Source: Thermodesulfobacteriaceae bacterium
Lineage (GTDB): Bacteria; Desulfobacterota; Thermodesulfobacteria; Thermodesulfobacteriales; Thermodesulfobacteriaceae
Direction of reading: 5' to 3'
Length of the DNA stretch: 13,674 nucleotides
Assembly: GCA_015494725.1 (NCBI GenBank)
Contig: WGAR01000023.1
Coordinates: 1-13,674 of the forward strand
Both the position numbers and the translations under genes were made by a program. Positions within the stretch are counted from its first letter, which is position 1. The number at the start of each line of letters is the position of its first letter. This document shows, piece by piece, positions 1-7,488 of the stretch. A model generated the notes under the pieces. The model was not told where the DNA came from. It saw only the letters and a list, made by a program, of their open reading frames with translations, and ran no database searches.

Positions 1-955
1 AGTTTCCGAAGAGGATGGGCGTGGCCAGGGAAAGGATCCGGGAGAGTTTGGGGACGGTAAGATCGAAAAGGAAGAGTCTTCCGTCGCCGGTACCCAGAGC
101 GGCAAAGCGTCCGTCCGGGGAGACCGCCACCGATTCCCAGGCCGAAACCCGATCAAAATAAGGCCGGAGCGGACGGAGGAGGTAACGGAAGGTTTCCCGG
201 CCGGTTTCCCCGGAAAGGGCCACAAAGCTCTGGGGCGGGGGGCCGGGGAAACGGAGGTCTTCCGGATATTCCGAGGGAAGAAGGGACACCAGGGCCACGC
301 GATCCCCGGTGGGATCACTGTCTGCATAAATGATGGTGACCGGGGCCGGACCGGAGGCCGGATAGGCCCAGCGAACCCTGCCCTCCGGGCTCAGACGATA
401 GAGGCGCGAGAGCCTGCGCCAGGCCCGGACCCTTCGGTCGAACCAGGAGTGTACCCCGAGCACCAGAAGATCGCCCCCGGGAAGGACCCGGAGACGATAG
501 ATCCCGGGCAGTTGATAGATTCCATAAACATCACCCGGGGCCGGGGGTTCGCCCCGGAGAAGGTCCCGGGCGGTGGAAAAACACCAGAGGGTTTTACCGG
601 AGGAGACCTTTACCGCGCAGACCGCCCCTTCCGGACCTTGTTCTCCGTAATAGAGGATCTTTGCCTGCGGAGAAAAGGCCACCCGTTTGACCATGGCCTC
701 CGGGATCTTCTTTTCCCAGAGGATCCTTCCGGTGCTGCTCTGGAAGAGAAGGAGTCTTCCGGAGAAGGTGCCCAGGGCGAGATATCTTCCGTCCGGGGAG
801 AAACGCACGAAAGAATCCGGTGTGTGTCCGGCTCTTACTTGGAAGGACACGTCTCCCAGGGGGTAGTCCCAGAGCAGCTCAAGCCCGAAGGCCTTGATCT
901 TTTGAGCTTTGAGTCCGGAGACCAGAAGAAAGAAAAAGAGAAGGCCCCACAGCAC
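1..955 (-). CDS. Secreted WD40-like beta-propeller protein (partial, 3' end beyond window)
   Basis: The frame stays open from position 955 to the window edge, so at least 318 residues are present and the C-terminus is missing. The chosen start is a GTG at 955-953; no ATG, GTG or TTG lies further upstream in frame until the opposing gene. The first residues (VLWGLLFFFLLVSGLKAQ) form a convincing signal peptide with a cleavage site after LKA, so the product is probably exported. Two blade-like repeats are readable, FSPDGRYLALGTFSGRLLLF near residue 40 and VSPDGRFAALGTGDGRLFLF near residue 290. Both have the SPDGR-(x)n-G-(x)n-L-F pattern of WD40, PQQ-like or YVTN propellers. No catalytic residues are evident, and propellers of this kind often act as scaffolds or sensors. 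The Shine-Dalgarno is weak (GCGAGAA). It is divergent from the UPF0282 gene and shows no functional link to the B12 genes. The propeller class is fairly sure, the role unknown. Confidence 0.7.
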   Translation of the reverse strand, partial: MLWGLLFFFLLVSGLKAQKIKAFGLELLWDYPLGDVSFQVRAGHTPDSFVRFSPDGRYLALGTFSGRLLLFQSSTGRILWEKKIPEAMVKRVAFSPQAKILYYGEQGPEGAVCAVKVSSGKTLWCFSTARDLLRGEPPAPGDVYGIYQLPGIYRLRVLPGGDLLVLGVHSWFDRRVRAWRRLSRLYRLSPEGRVRWAYPASGPAPVTIIYADSDPTGDRVALVSLLPSEYPEDLRFPGPPPQSFVALSGETGRETFRYLLRPLRPYFDRVSAWESVAVSPDGRFAALGTGDGRLFLFDLTVPKLSRILSLATPILFGN

Positions 956-991
956 TTCTCGCAGGCCGGGTTTGCGGCTATCCTGGAGGGC

Positions 992-1852
992 ATGAGGGTG
1001 GAGATCCTTGCGGCCGAAAGTCTGGGGGTGCGTTCCATGGCTGTGGAGGTGGAGTGCTCCGGGGTGAGGATCCTTATCGATCCCGGGGCGGCCCTGGGCC
1101 CCAGACGATACGGTCTCCCTCCGGATCGTCTGGAACTGGAACGGCTTTCCCGGGCCAGGTCCCTTATCCGGGAGAGACTCCGAGGGGCCGAGCTGGTGGT
1201 GATTACCCATTATCATTTCGATCACTATCTTCCCGATTGGGCGGAAGATCTTCGGGGGAAACGGGTCTTTCTTAAGGACCCGGTGCGGAACATCAACCGC
1301 AACCAGGCCCATCGGGCGGCGGAATTCCTGGAAAGACTCATCCGGTCCGGCGTGCACTGGGAGGTGGCCGAAGGCCGAAGGATAAAACTTCCCGGGGGAG
1401 AGATCCTTTTTTCCGGCCCTTTCTTTCACGGTCCGGATCCCCGGTTCGGGTGCGTGATTTCGGTGGTGGTAAGGGCCGGGGGCCAGGTCTTTGTGCACAC
1501 CTCGGATGTGTCCGGTCCGGTGAGGCCCGAGGTGGTGCATTTCCTCCTGGAGCAGCAACCGGACCTCCTCTTGGTGGATGGCCCCTCCACCTATCTGGGC
1601 CCGAGGTTCGGTCTCCGGGCCCTGGAGATGGCACGGGAGAATCTCCTCCGCATAATCAGAGACCTCGGTCCCGGGGTCCTTATCCTGGATCATCATCTTT
1701 TGCGAGATCTTTCCTGGCGGCGCTGGGCCGGGCCTCTCTTTGAGGCGGCCGAGGCACGAGGAACCCGCCTCCTTTCCGGGGCGGAATTTTCCGGAAAACC
1801 CGAAACTCTGCTCGAGGCCGAACGTCTTAAGCGTTTTAGAGATAATTCCTGA
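992..1852 (+). CDS. UPF0282 family metallo-beta-lactamase-fold hydrolase
   Basis: This is a 286-residue protein of the metallo-beta-lactamase superfamily. The signature HxHxDH is present as THYHFDHYLPD around residue 70, followed by a later SDV and a C-terminal LILDHHLLRDL segment that supply further metal ligands. The N-terminus (ESLGVRSMA, then ILIDPGAALGPRRYGLPP) is the hallmark of the UPF0282/COG2248 group, which I know mostly from archaea. Substrate and physiological role are uncharacterised. A GGAGG at 985-989 is only two bases from the ATG at 992 but eight bases from an in-frame GTG at 998, so the real start may be 998. A longer open frame reaching back to 449 is rejected because that part is antisense to the propeller gene. 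The stop overlaps the ecfT stop by 17 bases in convergent orientation, and no terminator hairpin separates them. Family assignment is strong. Confidence 0.85.
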   Translation: MRVEILAAESLGVRSMAVEVECSGVRILIDPGAALGPRRYGLPPDRLELERLSRARSLIRERLRGAELVVITHYHFDHYLPDWAEDLRGKRVFLKDPVRNINRNQAHRAAEFLERLIRSGVHWEVAEGRRIKLPGGEILFSGPFFHGPDPRFGCVISVVVRAGGQVFVHTSDVSGPVRPEVVHFLLEQQPDLLLVDGPSTYLGPRFGLRALEMARENLLRIIRDLGPGVLILDHHLLRDLSWRRWAGPLFEAAEARGTRLLSGAEFSGKPETLLEAERLKRFRDNS

Positions 1853-2666
1853 CCAGGGCATAAAGGGGGCGCAGAGTCGGGGCATAAAAGACCTCCTGAA
1901 GATATAGCCAGAAAAGGATCTTAACCGCGAGCACAGCCAGTCCCAGAAGAAGTAGGGCGGCGGAGAGCCATTTTTCGCGGGTGGGCCAGGGTGGAAGAAA
2001 GAGCTTCCGGCCCGGGGATAGGGGATCAAACCCCCGGGTAAGAAGGGCATCCGCGAGGATTCTCGACTGGCGCACCGCCAGCGAGATCAGGGGATAAAAA
2101 ACCGAGAGCTCCGTCCGCAGGGTGTGAAGAAGGCCGTGTCTCAAGGGGCGGTAGCCTCTCAGACGCAGGGCCTGTCTTACCAGGCGCAGATTTTCCGCCA
2201 CCGCAGGCAGGAACCGCACCGCGGAAACCGCCATCAGGGTCAATCCCCGGGGAAGGGGCAGGGCCGCCACGGCCCGGAAAAAGAGTTCCCGGGAGGTGGA
2301 GGTCACCAGATAAAGCCCCGCCGAAAGGGCTGCAAGCAGCCGCAACGACTGGATCAATCCGTAAGAGAAACCCTCCTTGATGAAACAGAGGCCGGAGAAG
2401 TGTTCCCCCGGAGGAAGGAGACAGAGGAGCACGGTTCGGGGATAGTCCTGGTAAAAGAGTCCCTGGCTTATCATGATGCCCCAGACGGTGGTGAGCGCAA
2501 GGAAAAGATGGGTTTTAAGGATGCGTCCCTCGGGCCGGGAAAGTAGAAAAAGGCCCAGGGAGAAGAGGGCCAGCAGCCCCAGAGATAGGGGCTGGTCCAG
2601 AAGTACGGAGAGCCCGGAGACCAGGAAAGAAAGGACCAGCTTGGTATAGGGATGGAGGTTTTTCAT
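1836..2666 (-). CDS. ecfT: EcfT-type transmembrane coupling protein of an ECF transporter
   Basis: The 276-residue protein is the energy-coupling membrane subunit that joins ATPases to a substrate-binding S component. It opens with HPYTKL, typical of the EcfT/CbiQ N-terminus, followed by hydrophobic helices at about 10-42, 52-70, 100-122 and 234-256. The cytoplasmic coupling region carries two Arg-Gly motifs, ALRLRG (about 166-171) and ALLTRG (about 207-212), which match the paired A-R-G motifs that EcfT inserts into the ATPase grooves. A further amphipathic tail, which I cannot assign, extends past residue 256. The ATG at 2666 overlaps the ecfA stop as ATGA, so the two are translationally coupled. 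It is the last gene of the minus-strand operon. CbiQ of cobalt transporters belongs to the same family, so the sequence alone does not define the substrate; the neighbours point to corrinoids. Confidence 0.88.
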   Translation of the reverse strand: MKNLHPYTKLVLSFLVSGLSVLLDQPLSLGLLALFSLGLFLLSRPEGRILKTHLFLALTTVWGIMISQGLFYQDYPRTVLLCLLPPGEHFSGLCFIKEGFSYGLIQSLRLLAALSAGLYLVTSTSRELFFRAVAALPLPRGLTLMAVSAVRFLPAVAENLRLVRQALRLRGYRPLRHGLLHTLRTELSVFYPLISLAVRQSRILADALLTRGFDPLSPGRKLFLPPWPTREKWLSAALLLLGLAVLAVKILFWLYLQEVFYAPTLRPLYALVRNYL

Positions 2667-4027
2667 GGCTGTATTTCCTCCACGGTACCGTTTCGAAAAT
2701 AAAGGACCCGGGTGGCCAGCGCCCGGGCTACCTCTTCGTCATGGGTGGAAAACAGGAGGAGATCCGCGGAAAGGGAGGAGATCAGGCGGGCCATATGGCG
2801 GGCGTCCTGGGCCGTGGTGGGTTCATCCAGGAGAAGGATACGCGGGGCGCCGGTAAGAAGCGCTCCCAGGGCCACCCGGAGGCGCTGCCCGCGAGAAAGG
2901 GAAAAGGGCACCCTGGAAAGAAAGGAAAGCAATCCCAGCCTTTCGGCCACCGAGAGCACCCGTCGTTTTATCTCTTCCGGGGAAAGTCCCAGATTTTCCG
3001 GAGCAAAGGCGAGTTCGGCCTCCACACTTTCCCTTACCAGCATGAGATCCGGGTCCTGAAGAAGAAGTCCCAGAAGAAGGGCGTCTTTTCCCTTTCGGGC
3101 CCGGATCTCGATTCTTCCCCTCGAGGGCCGGAGGAGCCCGGCCAGGAGATGAAGGAAGGTGGTCTTTCCCGAACCATTAGGGCCGCAAAGGGCCACCCTT
3201 TCCCCCTGCCGAAAGCGGAGATGCAAGTTTTTGAAGACCTCCCGCCCTCCGGGGCGGGAAAAGGAAAGCCCCTGCACCTCGATCAGGACCTCGCCGGGGG
3301 AGGAGATCCCGGGCCGGGGAAGGTGTCTTTCCGGCGGCCGGAAGTCCCGGGCCGGTCCTTCAAAGATCACCCGACCTTCCTCGAGAAAACAGACCCTGTC
3401 CACCCAGGGAAGGGCCAGGTCCAGGCGGTGCTCGGCCAGGATCACGGTCATGCCTTTTCGGGTAAGTTTTCGCAGGATATGCATCACCCTGCGGGAGGCC
3501 TCGGGGTCGAGCTGGGCCAGGGGTTCATCCAGGAGGAGAAGCCTGGGGTTTACCGCCAGCGCCGCGGCCAGGGCCACCCGCTGGCGTTCTCCCCCGGAGA
3601 GTTCCTCGAGTCTGCGCGACTCAAAACCCGAAAGCCCCACCTCGGAAAGGGCCTTTTCCACCCGGGAGTGGATTTCCGCGGGGGAAAGTCCCAGGTTCTC
3701 CGGCCCGAAGGCTACCTCCCCGGCCACGGTCTCGGCAAGGAGCATCTCCATCGGATTCTGAAAGACCACCGCCACCCGGGGAAAAAGGGCTCCGGGGGAA
3801 ACCGGCCACCTCTGTCCGAGAACCTCCACCTCTCCGGAAAACTCTCCTCCTGCAGCCCCGGGAATCAGTCCGCAAAGCACAGAAAGAAGGGTGCTTTTTC
3901 CGCAACCCGTCTCTCCGGCCAGAAGCACCATTTCTCCTTCCTGCACCGTGAGACTCACCCCGCACAGGGCCGGGTCCTTTCCTCCGGGATACCGGTAGGT
4001 CAGGTCTCTGACCGCAAGGATTTTCAT
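2663..4027 (-). CDS. ecfA: Fused double ATPase (EcfA1-EcfA2) of an ECF transporter
   Basis: The 454-residue protein carries two ABC ATPase domains in tandem and so supplies both nucleotide-binding halves of an ECF transporter in one chain. Domain 1 (about 1-235): Walker A GETGCGKST (38-46), Q-loop Q90, signature LSGGERQR (143-150), Walker B LLLLDEP (163-169) and switch H200. Domain 2 (about 245-454): Walker A GPNGSGKTT (282-290), Q324, signature LSRGQRLR (377-384, the third position being Arg instead of Gly), Walker B ILLLDEP and H429. The ATG at 4027 overlaps the preceding stop as ATGA. An in-frame ATG at 4129 would add 34 residues lying inside the upstream gene and is rejected. Fused EcfA proteins are known; whether both sites hydrolyse ATP is uncertain because of the altered second signature. 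Confidence 0.92.
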   Translation of the reverse strand: MKILAVRDLTYRYPGGKDPALCGVSLTVQEGEMVLLAGETGCGKSTLLSVLCGLIPGAAGGEFSGEVEVLGQRWPVSPGALFPRVAVVFQNPMEMLLAETVAGEVAFGPENLGLSPAEIHSRVEKALSEVGLSGFESRRLEELSGGERQRVALAAALAVNPRLLLLDEPLAQLDPEASRRVMHILRKLTRKGMTVILAEHRLDLALPWVDRVCFLEEGRVIFEGPARDFRPPERHLPRPGISSPGEVLIEVQGLSFSRPGGREVFKNLHLRFRQGERVALCGPNGSGKTTFLHLLAGLLRPSRGRIEIRARKGKDALLLGLLLQDPDLMLVRESVEAELAFAPENLGLSPEEIKRRVLSVAERLGLLSFLSRVPFSLSRGQRLRVALGALLTGAPRILLLDEPTTAQDARHMARLISSLSADLLLFSTHDEEVARALATRVLYFRNGTVEEIQP

Positions 4028-5781
4028 CTTTCCATCTCCCGGAGATGTAATCCCAGGCGGACCCCCAGAGCCGCCCCTACCAGGGTATAGAGGAATCCTT
4101 TGACCAGGAGCGAGAGCCAGAGATACCACTCCGGGAAAAAGAGTCGGTAAAAGGTCATATGGAGCACCAGGGAACTGAGAGTGCTCAGGGCGTCGGCGAG
4201 TCCCAGGGCGAGGATGGTGCGATGGCCTTCCGGACGTGCATAGACCCTGAAGATCCAGAGGGCCGTCTCCAGGGTGAGGAGCCTGAACCCCACGAAAAAG
4301 GGGTCCGTGGCCCGAAGGCCTCCGAAGAGAACTGTTCCCATGAGATAATGAAGCAGTCCGGAAAGGGTGGCGAATCCCGGCCGTGGCACCAGGACAAAAA
4401 CCGCGGTGAAGACCGCATAATGCACCACCTCGGTAATGAGTCCTCCCACCAGGATATTGAAGGGGCCGAGGAGGGCGTAAAGGATGTTGGAGAGGATCCC
4501 TCCCAGGAAATCCAGCCCGAAACCCACGGCTCCGGAAAGGGCCACCAGGGAAAGTTCGCGCAGACGAAAGCCCGCAAGCAGCCGTCTGAGCCCCAGAAAC
4601 ACTATCAGGGAATAAGCCCCTCCGGCAAGGAGAATAAGAAGCAGCCCCGCGGCGAGTTTCGGGCTTCCGCGGGTAAGACCGATGCGCCGGGTCTTGACCA
4701 GAACGGGGGTCTTCTCTCCCAGGGGATAGACCCTGATCAGGGCCAGATATTCCCCCGGGGGTACCCTTCGAGCGTAGATGGGAAGCACGGCCCGGGCCCT
4801 TCCCCGGGGAGGAAGATAGACCAGGGCCAGGGGCTTTCGGGCGTGTCCACTCATGCCGAAACGCGGGGGATAGAATCCCTTTACCGGTTTGCGACTTTCC
4901 GGCTCCAGAAATTCACCCCGCACCACCAGGTTGAGAGGCACATCGGTCAGATTCCGGAATTCCAGGGTTTCATAGGCCAGAGGTTCGTAGCGGGAATAGC
5001 CCCGGGCCCTTAGTCCCAGGAGATATCCCAGCCTTTCGAAAAGCGGATTGGGCACCACCAGGAGCCCCTCCCGCCGGTAGCGCAGACTGAGCCCCGACTC
5101 CTCGGTGGGAAGCTTCCAGGAGACCAGACGCACCTTCCCCCGAAGGTCGAAGATCCGGCGTTTGAGGATCAGATCCACTTCGGCGGTGCGCCCGGGGGTC
5201 CGAAAAAGAAGTTGGAGTCGTCGGGGTTTCTCCGGGGGAAGATATATCCTTGGACGCAGAAGACGACGGGCAAATTCTCCCCGGAGGGAGTATTTTTGGG
5301 TAAAGTTTCCGGAAAAAAGAGAGAGGTTTAACTCGGGGACGAAGGAGGTTACGAGAAGGCCTATTTCCGGGGCCTCCTTTCGGGAAAGAAGGGTGAGTTT
5401 GAGTGCGGTTCTCTTTTTTTCCACCGTGATCTTTTGTCCGGGACTTCCCAGCGGGGCAAAAACCTCCAGGGTGGCCAGAGGTCGTGAGGCCGGGGCCCTC
5501 AGCACCAGCGAGGTAGGGCCGGCTTTTAGGCGATAGACCTCCCCCGGTTTCCAGGGAAAGATGAGGAGAAGATCCTGGCTGGCCAGCGGCGGATAACGCA
5601 GCACCGGGTCCCCGGAGGCCCGGTATAGAGATACCGGGGTCTCGGGAGGGATCCCCGAAACCTCGATCCCCAGGGGTACGAAGAGGGCTTTGGGAGGCGA
5701 GGGTTTTTCCTTCCGGCATCCCGCAATACTTGCGGCCAGGATTAGCAGGAAAAGTCCTGAAAGGGGTTTTAGGATCTTCAT
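4024..5781 (-). CDS. Lipoprotein fused to an ECF S component; candidate corrinoid-binding subunit
   Basis: This 585-residue protein seems to combine two modules. Residues 1-22 are a lipoprotein signal with lipobox SIAGC (Cys22). Residues 23-375 are a hydrophilic, beta-rich, Pro-rich extracytoplasmic region that I cannot assign to a family. A membrane helix at 376-398 is followed by a basic cytoplasmic loop (RRLLAGFRLR). The last 180 residues then hold six helices (about 409-437, 443-464, 470-489, 495-512, 521-547, 553-575) with basic loops inside and both ends cytoplasmic, the size and topology of an ECF S component. Its first helix has an AxxxA pattern (A414, A418), the motif S components use to contact EcfT. 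No CbiM-like His-rich N-terminus is present, which argues against a cobalt or nickel carrier. The ATG at 5781 overlaps the cbiZ stop and the gene's stop overlaps ecfA. Position beside cbiZ suggests cobinamide or another corrinoid as substrate; this is inference. Confidence 0.65.
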   Translation of the reverse strand: MKILKPLSGLFLLILAASIAGCRKEKPSPPKALFVPLGIEVSGIPPETPVSLYRASGDPVLRYPPLASQDLLLIFPWKPGEVYRLKAGPTSLVLRAPASRPLATLEVFAPLGSPGQKITVEKKRTALKLTLLSRKEAPEIGLLVTSFVPELNLSLFSGNFTQKYSLRGEFARRLLRPRIYLPPEKPRRLQLLFRTPGRTAEVDLILKRRIFDLRGKVRLVSWKLPTEESGLSLRYRREGLLVVPNPLFERLGYLLGLRARGYSRYEPLAYETLEFRNLTDVPLNLVVRGEFLEPESRKPVKGFYPPRFGMSGHARKPLALVYLPPRGRARAVLPIYARRVPPGEYLALIRVYPLGEKTPVLVKTRRIGLTRGSPKLAAGLLLILLAGGAYSLIVFLGLRRLLAGFRLRELSLVALSGAVGFGLDFLGGILSNILYALLGPFNILVGGLITEVVHYAVFTAVFVLVPRPGFATLSGLLHYLMGTVLFGGLRATDPFFVGFRLLTLETALWIFRVYARPEGHRTILALGLADALSTLSSLVLHMTFYRLFFPEWYLWLSLLVKGFLYTLVGAALGVRLGLHLREMER

Positions 5782-6989
5782 TCCGGGATCACGCCCACGG
5801 CTCGCCCCAGGGGATGGTGCCATTTGGCGGAAAACCCCAGGGCCAGGGCTGCAAGAAGGAGTCTCCGGGGGTCGTTCTTTTCTGCGGCGAGTTTTTCCCG
5901 GAAGGAGGGAAAATCCCCTCTGCGCTGGGAAAGGGCGCAGGCCATGAGTGCGGCCTGATCCAGGAGTGCCTCGGCTGCGATCTCCGGGGGAAGGATTCCG
6001 TAGCGTACCTGGTCCCAGAGGTGAAGATAGGCCAGGAGATGGGACACCAGTCCCAGGTCACTCATTACCGGGCGTACATTGCGCTCCAGCCAGGCATGGA
6101 CCGGTGCCGGGAGGAAATCGCGCAGGGCCACCAGCAGGTCCTCCTCACCGAGTCCGTAACGTTGTAGGAGTCGCGGGGCGTAGCGTACCAGATCCGGCGT
6201 GAGCTTGTTCTGAAGGGCCAGGGCCCGGAAAAGGGCTTCCCGTACGGCCAGAGCGATGAGTTCTCCGAGTTTTACGTGTTTTCCGGCCCCGGAAAGGGGA
6301 CGCCCCCCGTGGGAGAGCGCCGCCACCCCGATCTGATCGGTCCCGGTACCGGTGGCCAGGCCGCAGGAATAACGCGAGGCCACGTGCAGTTCCTCAAGTA
6401 CGGTCACCTTGGCCTCGGTAGCCATCTTCACCGTCCGCACCAGGGCTCCGGGCGTAAGGGCCCGGTTAATGAAGAGCATGAGTACGATGGTTCCCCGGCG
6501 ATCGCAGGAGGGGGCCTTTCCGTCGAGTCGCAGAAAACGGCCTTCCTCCTCGTAAAAGGAAGCCGGATCCCCGGCCCGGCCGGCATTGGTCTCCACCCCG
6601 GCGGTGGCCGCACAGAAGACCACAAGCTCTCCGGAGGTCTTCTTTCCGTCGGCAGGGGGAGAGAAACTCTGGCGGGAGAATCCGGCCAGATACATATTAG
6701 CCGCGGTTCCGAGAAGAGCGGTCCTTTCCGGGGGGAGACCGTGATATTCGCAGATCAAGCGATGATAGCGTTCGGGGTCGCGGCCGGCGAGACAGGCCCC
6801 ATGTCCGCAGCCCGGGTGCGGCCTGGGTTCACAGGCCTGATGATTGGCCAGGAACCGCAGGTCCTGCCGGATTCCTCCGTTTACCCGACAGGTGGAGATC
6901 ACGGTGTGGGGACGAAGAAACTCCGCGCAGAGGATGCGCTCGCCCCGCTTTATCACCAGCCCCTCGTAAGGCTTCATTAGTTCGGTCAT
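5778..6989 (-). CDS. cbiZ: Adenosylcobinamide amidohydrolase CbiZ, long form
   Basis: CbiZ cleaves the aminopropanol side chain of adenosylcobinamide, giving adenosylcobyric acid for corrinoid salvage. Family hallmarks are clear in this 403-residue protein: VISTCRVNGG (30-39), TAGVETNAGRAGDPA (129-143), GTIVLMLFINRALTPGA (166-182), MATEAKVTVLEELHV (189-203), SRYSCGLATGTGTDQI (205-220) and HVKLGELI (238-245). Two parts stand out. A Cys/His-rich stretch (C53, H58, C61, H63, C66) follows the NHQACEP motif, and a helical C-terminal extension of about 150 residues (250-403) lies beyond the core found in shorter archaeal CbiZ. The start at 6989 has only a weak GGGA upstream, and an in-frame ATG at 6977 is no better. 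The gene is about 500 bases downstream of cobN because a toxin-antitoxin pair lies between them. It overlaps the lipoprotein-S component gene by ATGA. Confidence 0.9.
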   Translation of the reverse strand: MTELMKPYEGLVIKRGERILCAEFLRPHTVISTCRVNGGIRQDLRFLANHQACEPRPHPGCGHGACLAGRDPERYHRLICEYHGLPPERTALLGTAANMYLAGFSRQSFSPPADGKKTSGELVVFCAATAGVETNAGRAGDPASFYEEEGRFLRLDGKAPSCDRRGTIVLMLFINRALTPGALVRTVKMATEAKVTVLEELHVASRYSCGLATGTGTDQIGVAALSHGGRPLSGAGKHVKLGELIALAVREALFRALALQNKLTPDLVRYAPRLLQRYGLGEEDLLVALRDFLPAPVHAWLERNVRPVMSDLGLVSHLLAYLHLWDQVRYGILPPEIAAEALLDQAALMACALSQRRGDFPSFREKLAAEKNDPRRLLLAALALGFSAKWHHPLGRAVGVIPE

Positions 6990-7046
6990 GGCTTGATCCC
7001 AAAATGTTTGGTATTCTTTAAAAGGAAGTTTTGATGGAGGAAAGTT

Positions 7047-7223
7047 ATGGCTCTTATGGTAGAAGAGAAAAAATTGCAGGAAATATTACGCCAGGTGCTT
7101 GAGGAATTTTTCGATCCGGATTTTGGAGAGGAGCTTTCTACCTGGGCGGAAAAGAAATTAAGACAGAGTTTAGAGGAGAAAGAAAGAGAAGAACTGCTTT
7201 CGTTGGATGAGGTCTTTTCTTGA
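7047..7223 (+). CDS. RelB-like antitoxin, short
   Basis: A 58-residue acidic, helical protein begins at ATG 7047, with a strong GGAGG at 7036-7040 six bases upstream. The composition (runs of Glu, Lys and Leu) and the C-terminal tail LLSLDEVFS resemble the short antitoxins that precede RelE/ParE toxins, whose tail often reads as a leucine followed by acidic residues and V-L/F. No DNA-binding fold can be recognised in so short a protein; a helical dimerisation or toxin-neutralising role is inferred from its place. The stop TGA (7221-7223) overlaps the TTG start of the next gene as TTGA, a typical coupling in toxin-antitoxin operons. Base composition is markedly AT-richer than the flanking B12 genes, which suggests later acquisition. 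Assignment rests mainly on the toxin next to it. Confidence 0.7.
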   Translation: MALMVEEKKLQEILRQVLEEFFDPDFGEELSTWAEKKLRQSLEEKEREELLSLDEVFS

Positions 7224-7483
7224 GTGTTTACACCGTAAAATTTACTCCTACCGCGGCTCAAAGTATTAAACGTCTTCCTCCGGACATCAAACGCAGGGTT
7301 AAATACAAACTTGAGTGGCTCGCAGAGCAGATAGATATTATCCGTCCGGTGCCTCTTAGGGGTAAATTTAAAGGACTTTATAAATTGCGCGTGGGAAACT
7401 ATCGAATAATATACGAGATTGATAGAGAAGAATTTTTGATAATTGTCCATCTTGTCGGCCACAGGAGGGAAATTTATAAATAG
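7220..7483 (+). CDS. relE: RelE/ParE family toxin
   Basis: The 87-residue basic protein has the RelE-superfamily layout: an N-terminal strand (VYTVKFTPTA), a helix with SIKRLPPDIKRRVKYKL, then the core YKLRVGNYRIIYEID (about 54-68) and the terminal strand VHLVGHRREIY (about 76-86). The Arg and Tyr residues of the latter two blocks (R57, Y61, R62, R83, Y86) occupy the places where mRNA-cleaving RelE enzymes hold their active residues. It is therefore probably a ribosome-dependent mRNA interferase, though a ParE-like gyrase poison is not excluded. The start is TTG at 7220, overlapping the antitoxin stop; GAGG at 7209-7212 can serve as ribosome binding site, and no ATG is available near the N-terminus. 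The stop is five bases from the convergent cobN stop, so the pair is packed tightly between cobN and cbiZ. Confidence 0.85.
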   Translation: MSVYTVKFTPTAAQSIKRLPPDIKRRVKYKLEWLAEQIDIIRPVPLRGKFKGLYKLRVGNYRIIYEIDREEFLIIVHLVGHRREIYK

Positions 7484-7488
7484 TCCCT

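Noticed and set aside
449..991. Long N-terminal extension of the UPF0282 hydrolase on the plus strand
   Set aside because: Its residues do not resemble the family, and the minus strand here encodes a signal peptide and propeller repeats. The conserved protein starts at 992 or 998.
2741..4090. 449-codon open frame on the plus strand
   Set aside because: It is antisense to the fused EcfA, whose motifs are unambiguous; the frame has low-complexity Gly/Pro/Lys-rich content and is a by-product of GC-rich codon use.
4028..4129. Upstream ATG giving EcfA 34 more residues
   Set aside because: The extension lies inside the preceding gene and is Gly/Pro-rich with no family match; the ATGA overlap at 4027 is the natural start.
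4024..5781. CbiM-type cobalt or nickel S component
   Set aside because: The conserved His-containing N-terminus of CbiM/NikM is absent, and the N-terminus is instead a lipoprotein signal.
6990..7046. Promoters for the toxin-antitoxin pair or for cbiZ
   Set aside because: TTGATC at 6993-6998 has no -10 at a usable spacing, and no convincing minus-strand promoter was found; AT-richness alone is not evidence.
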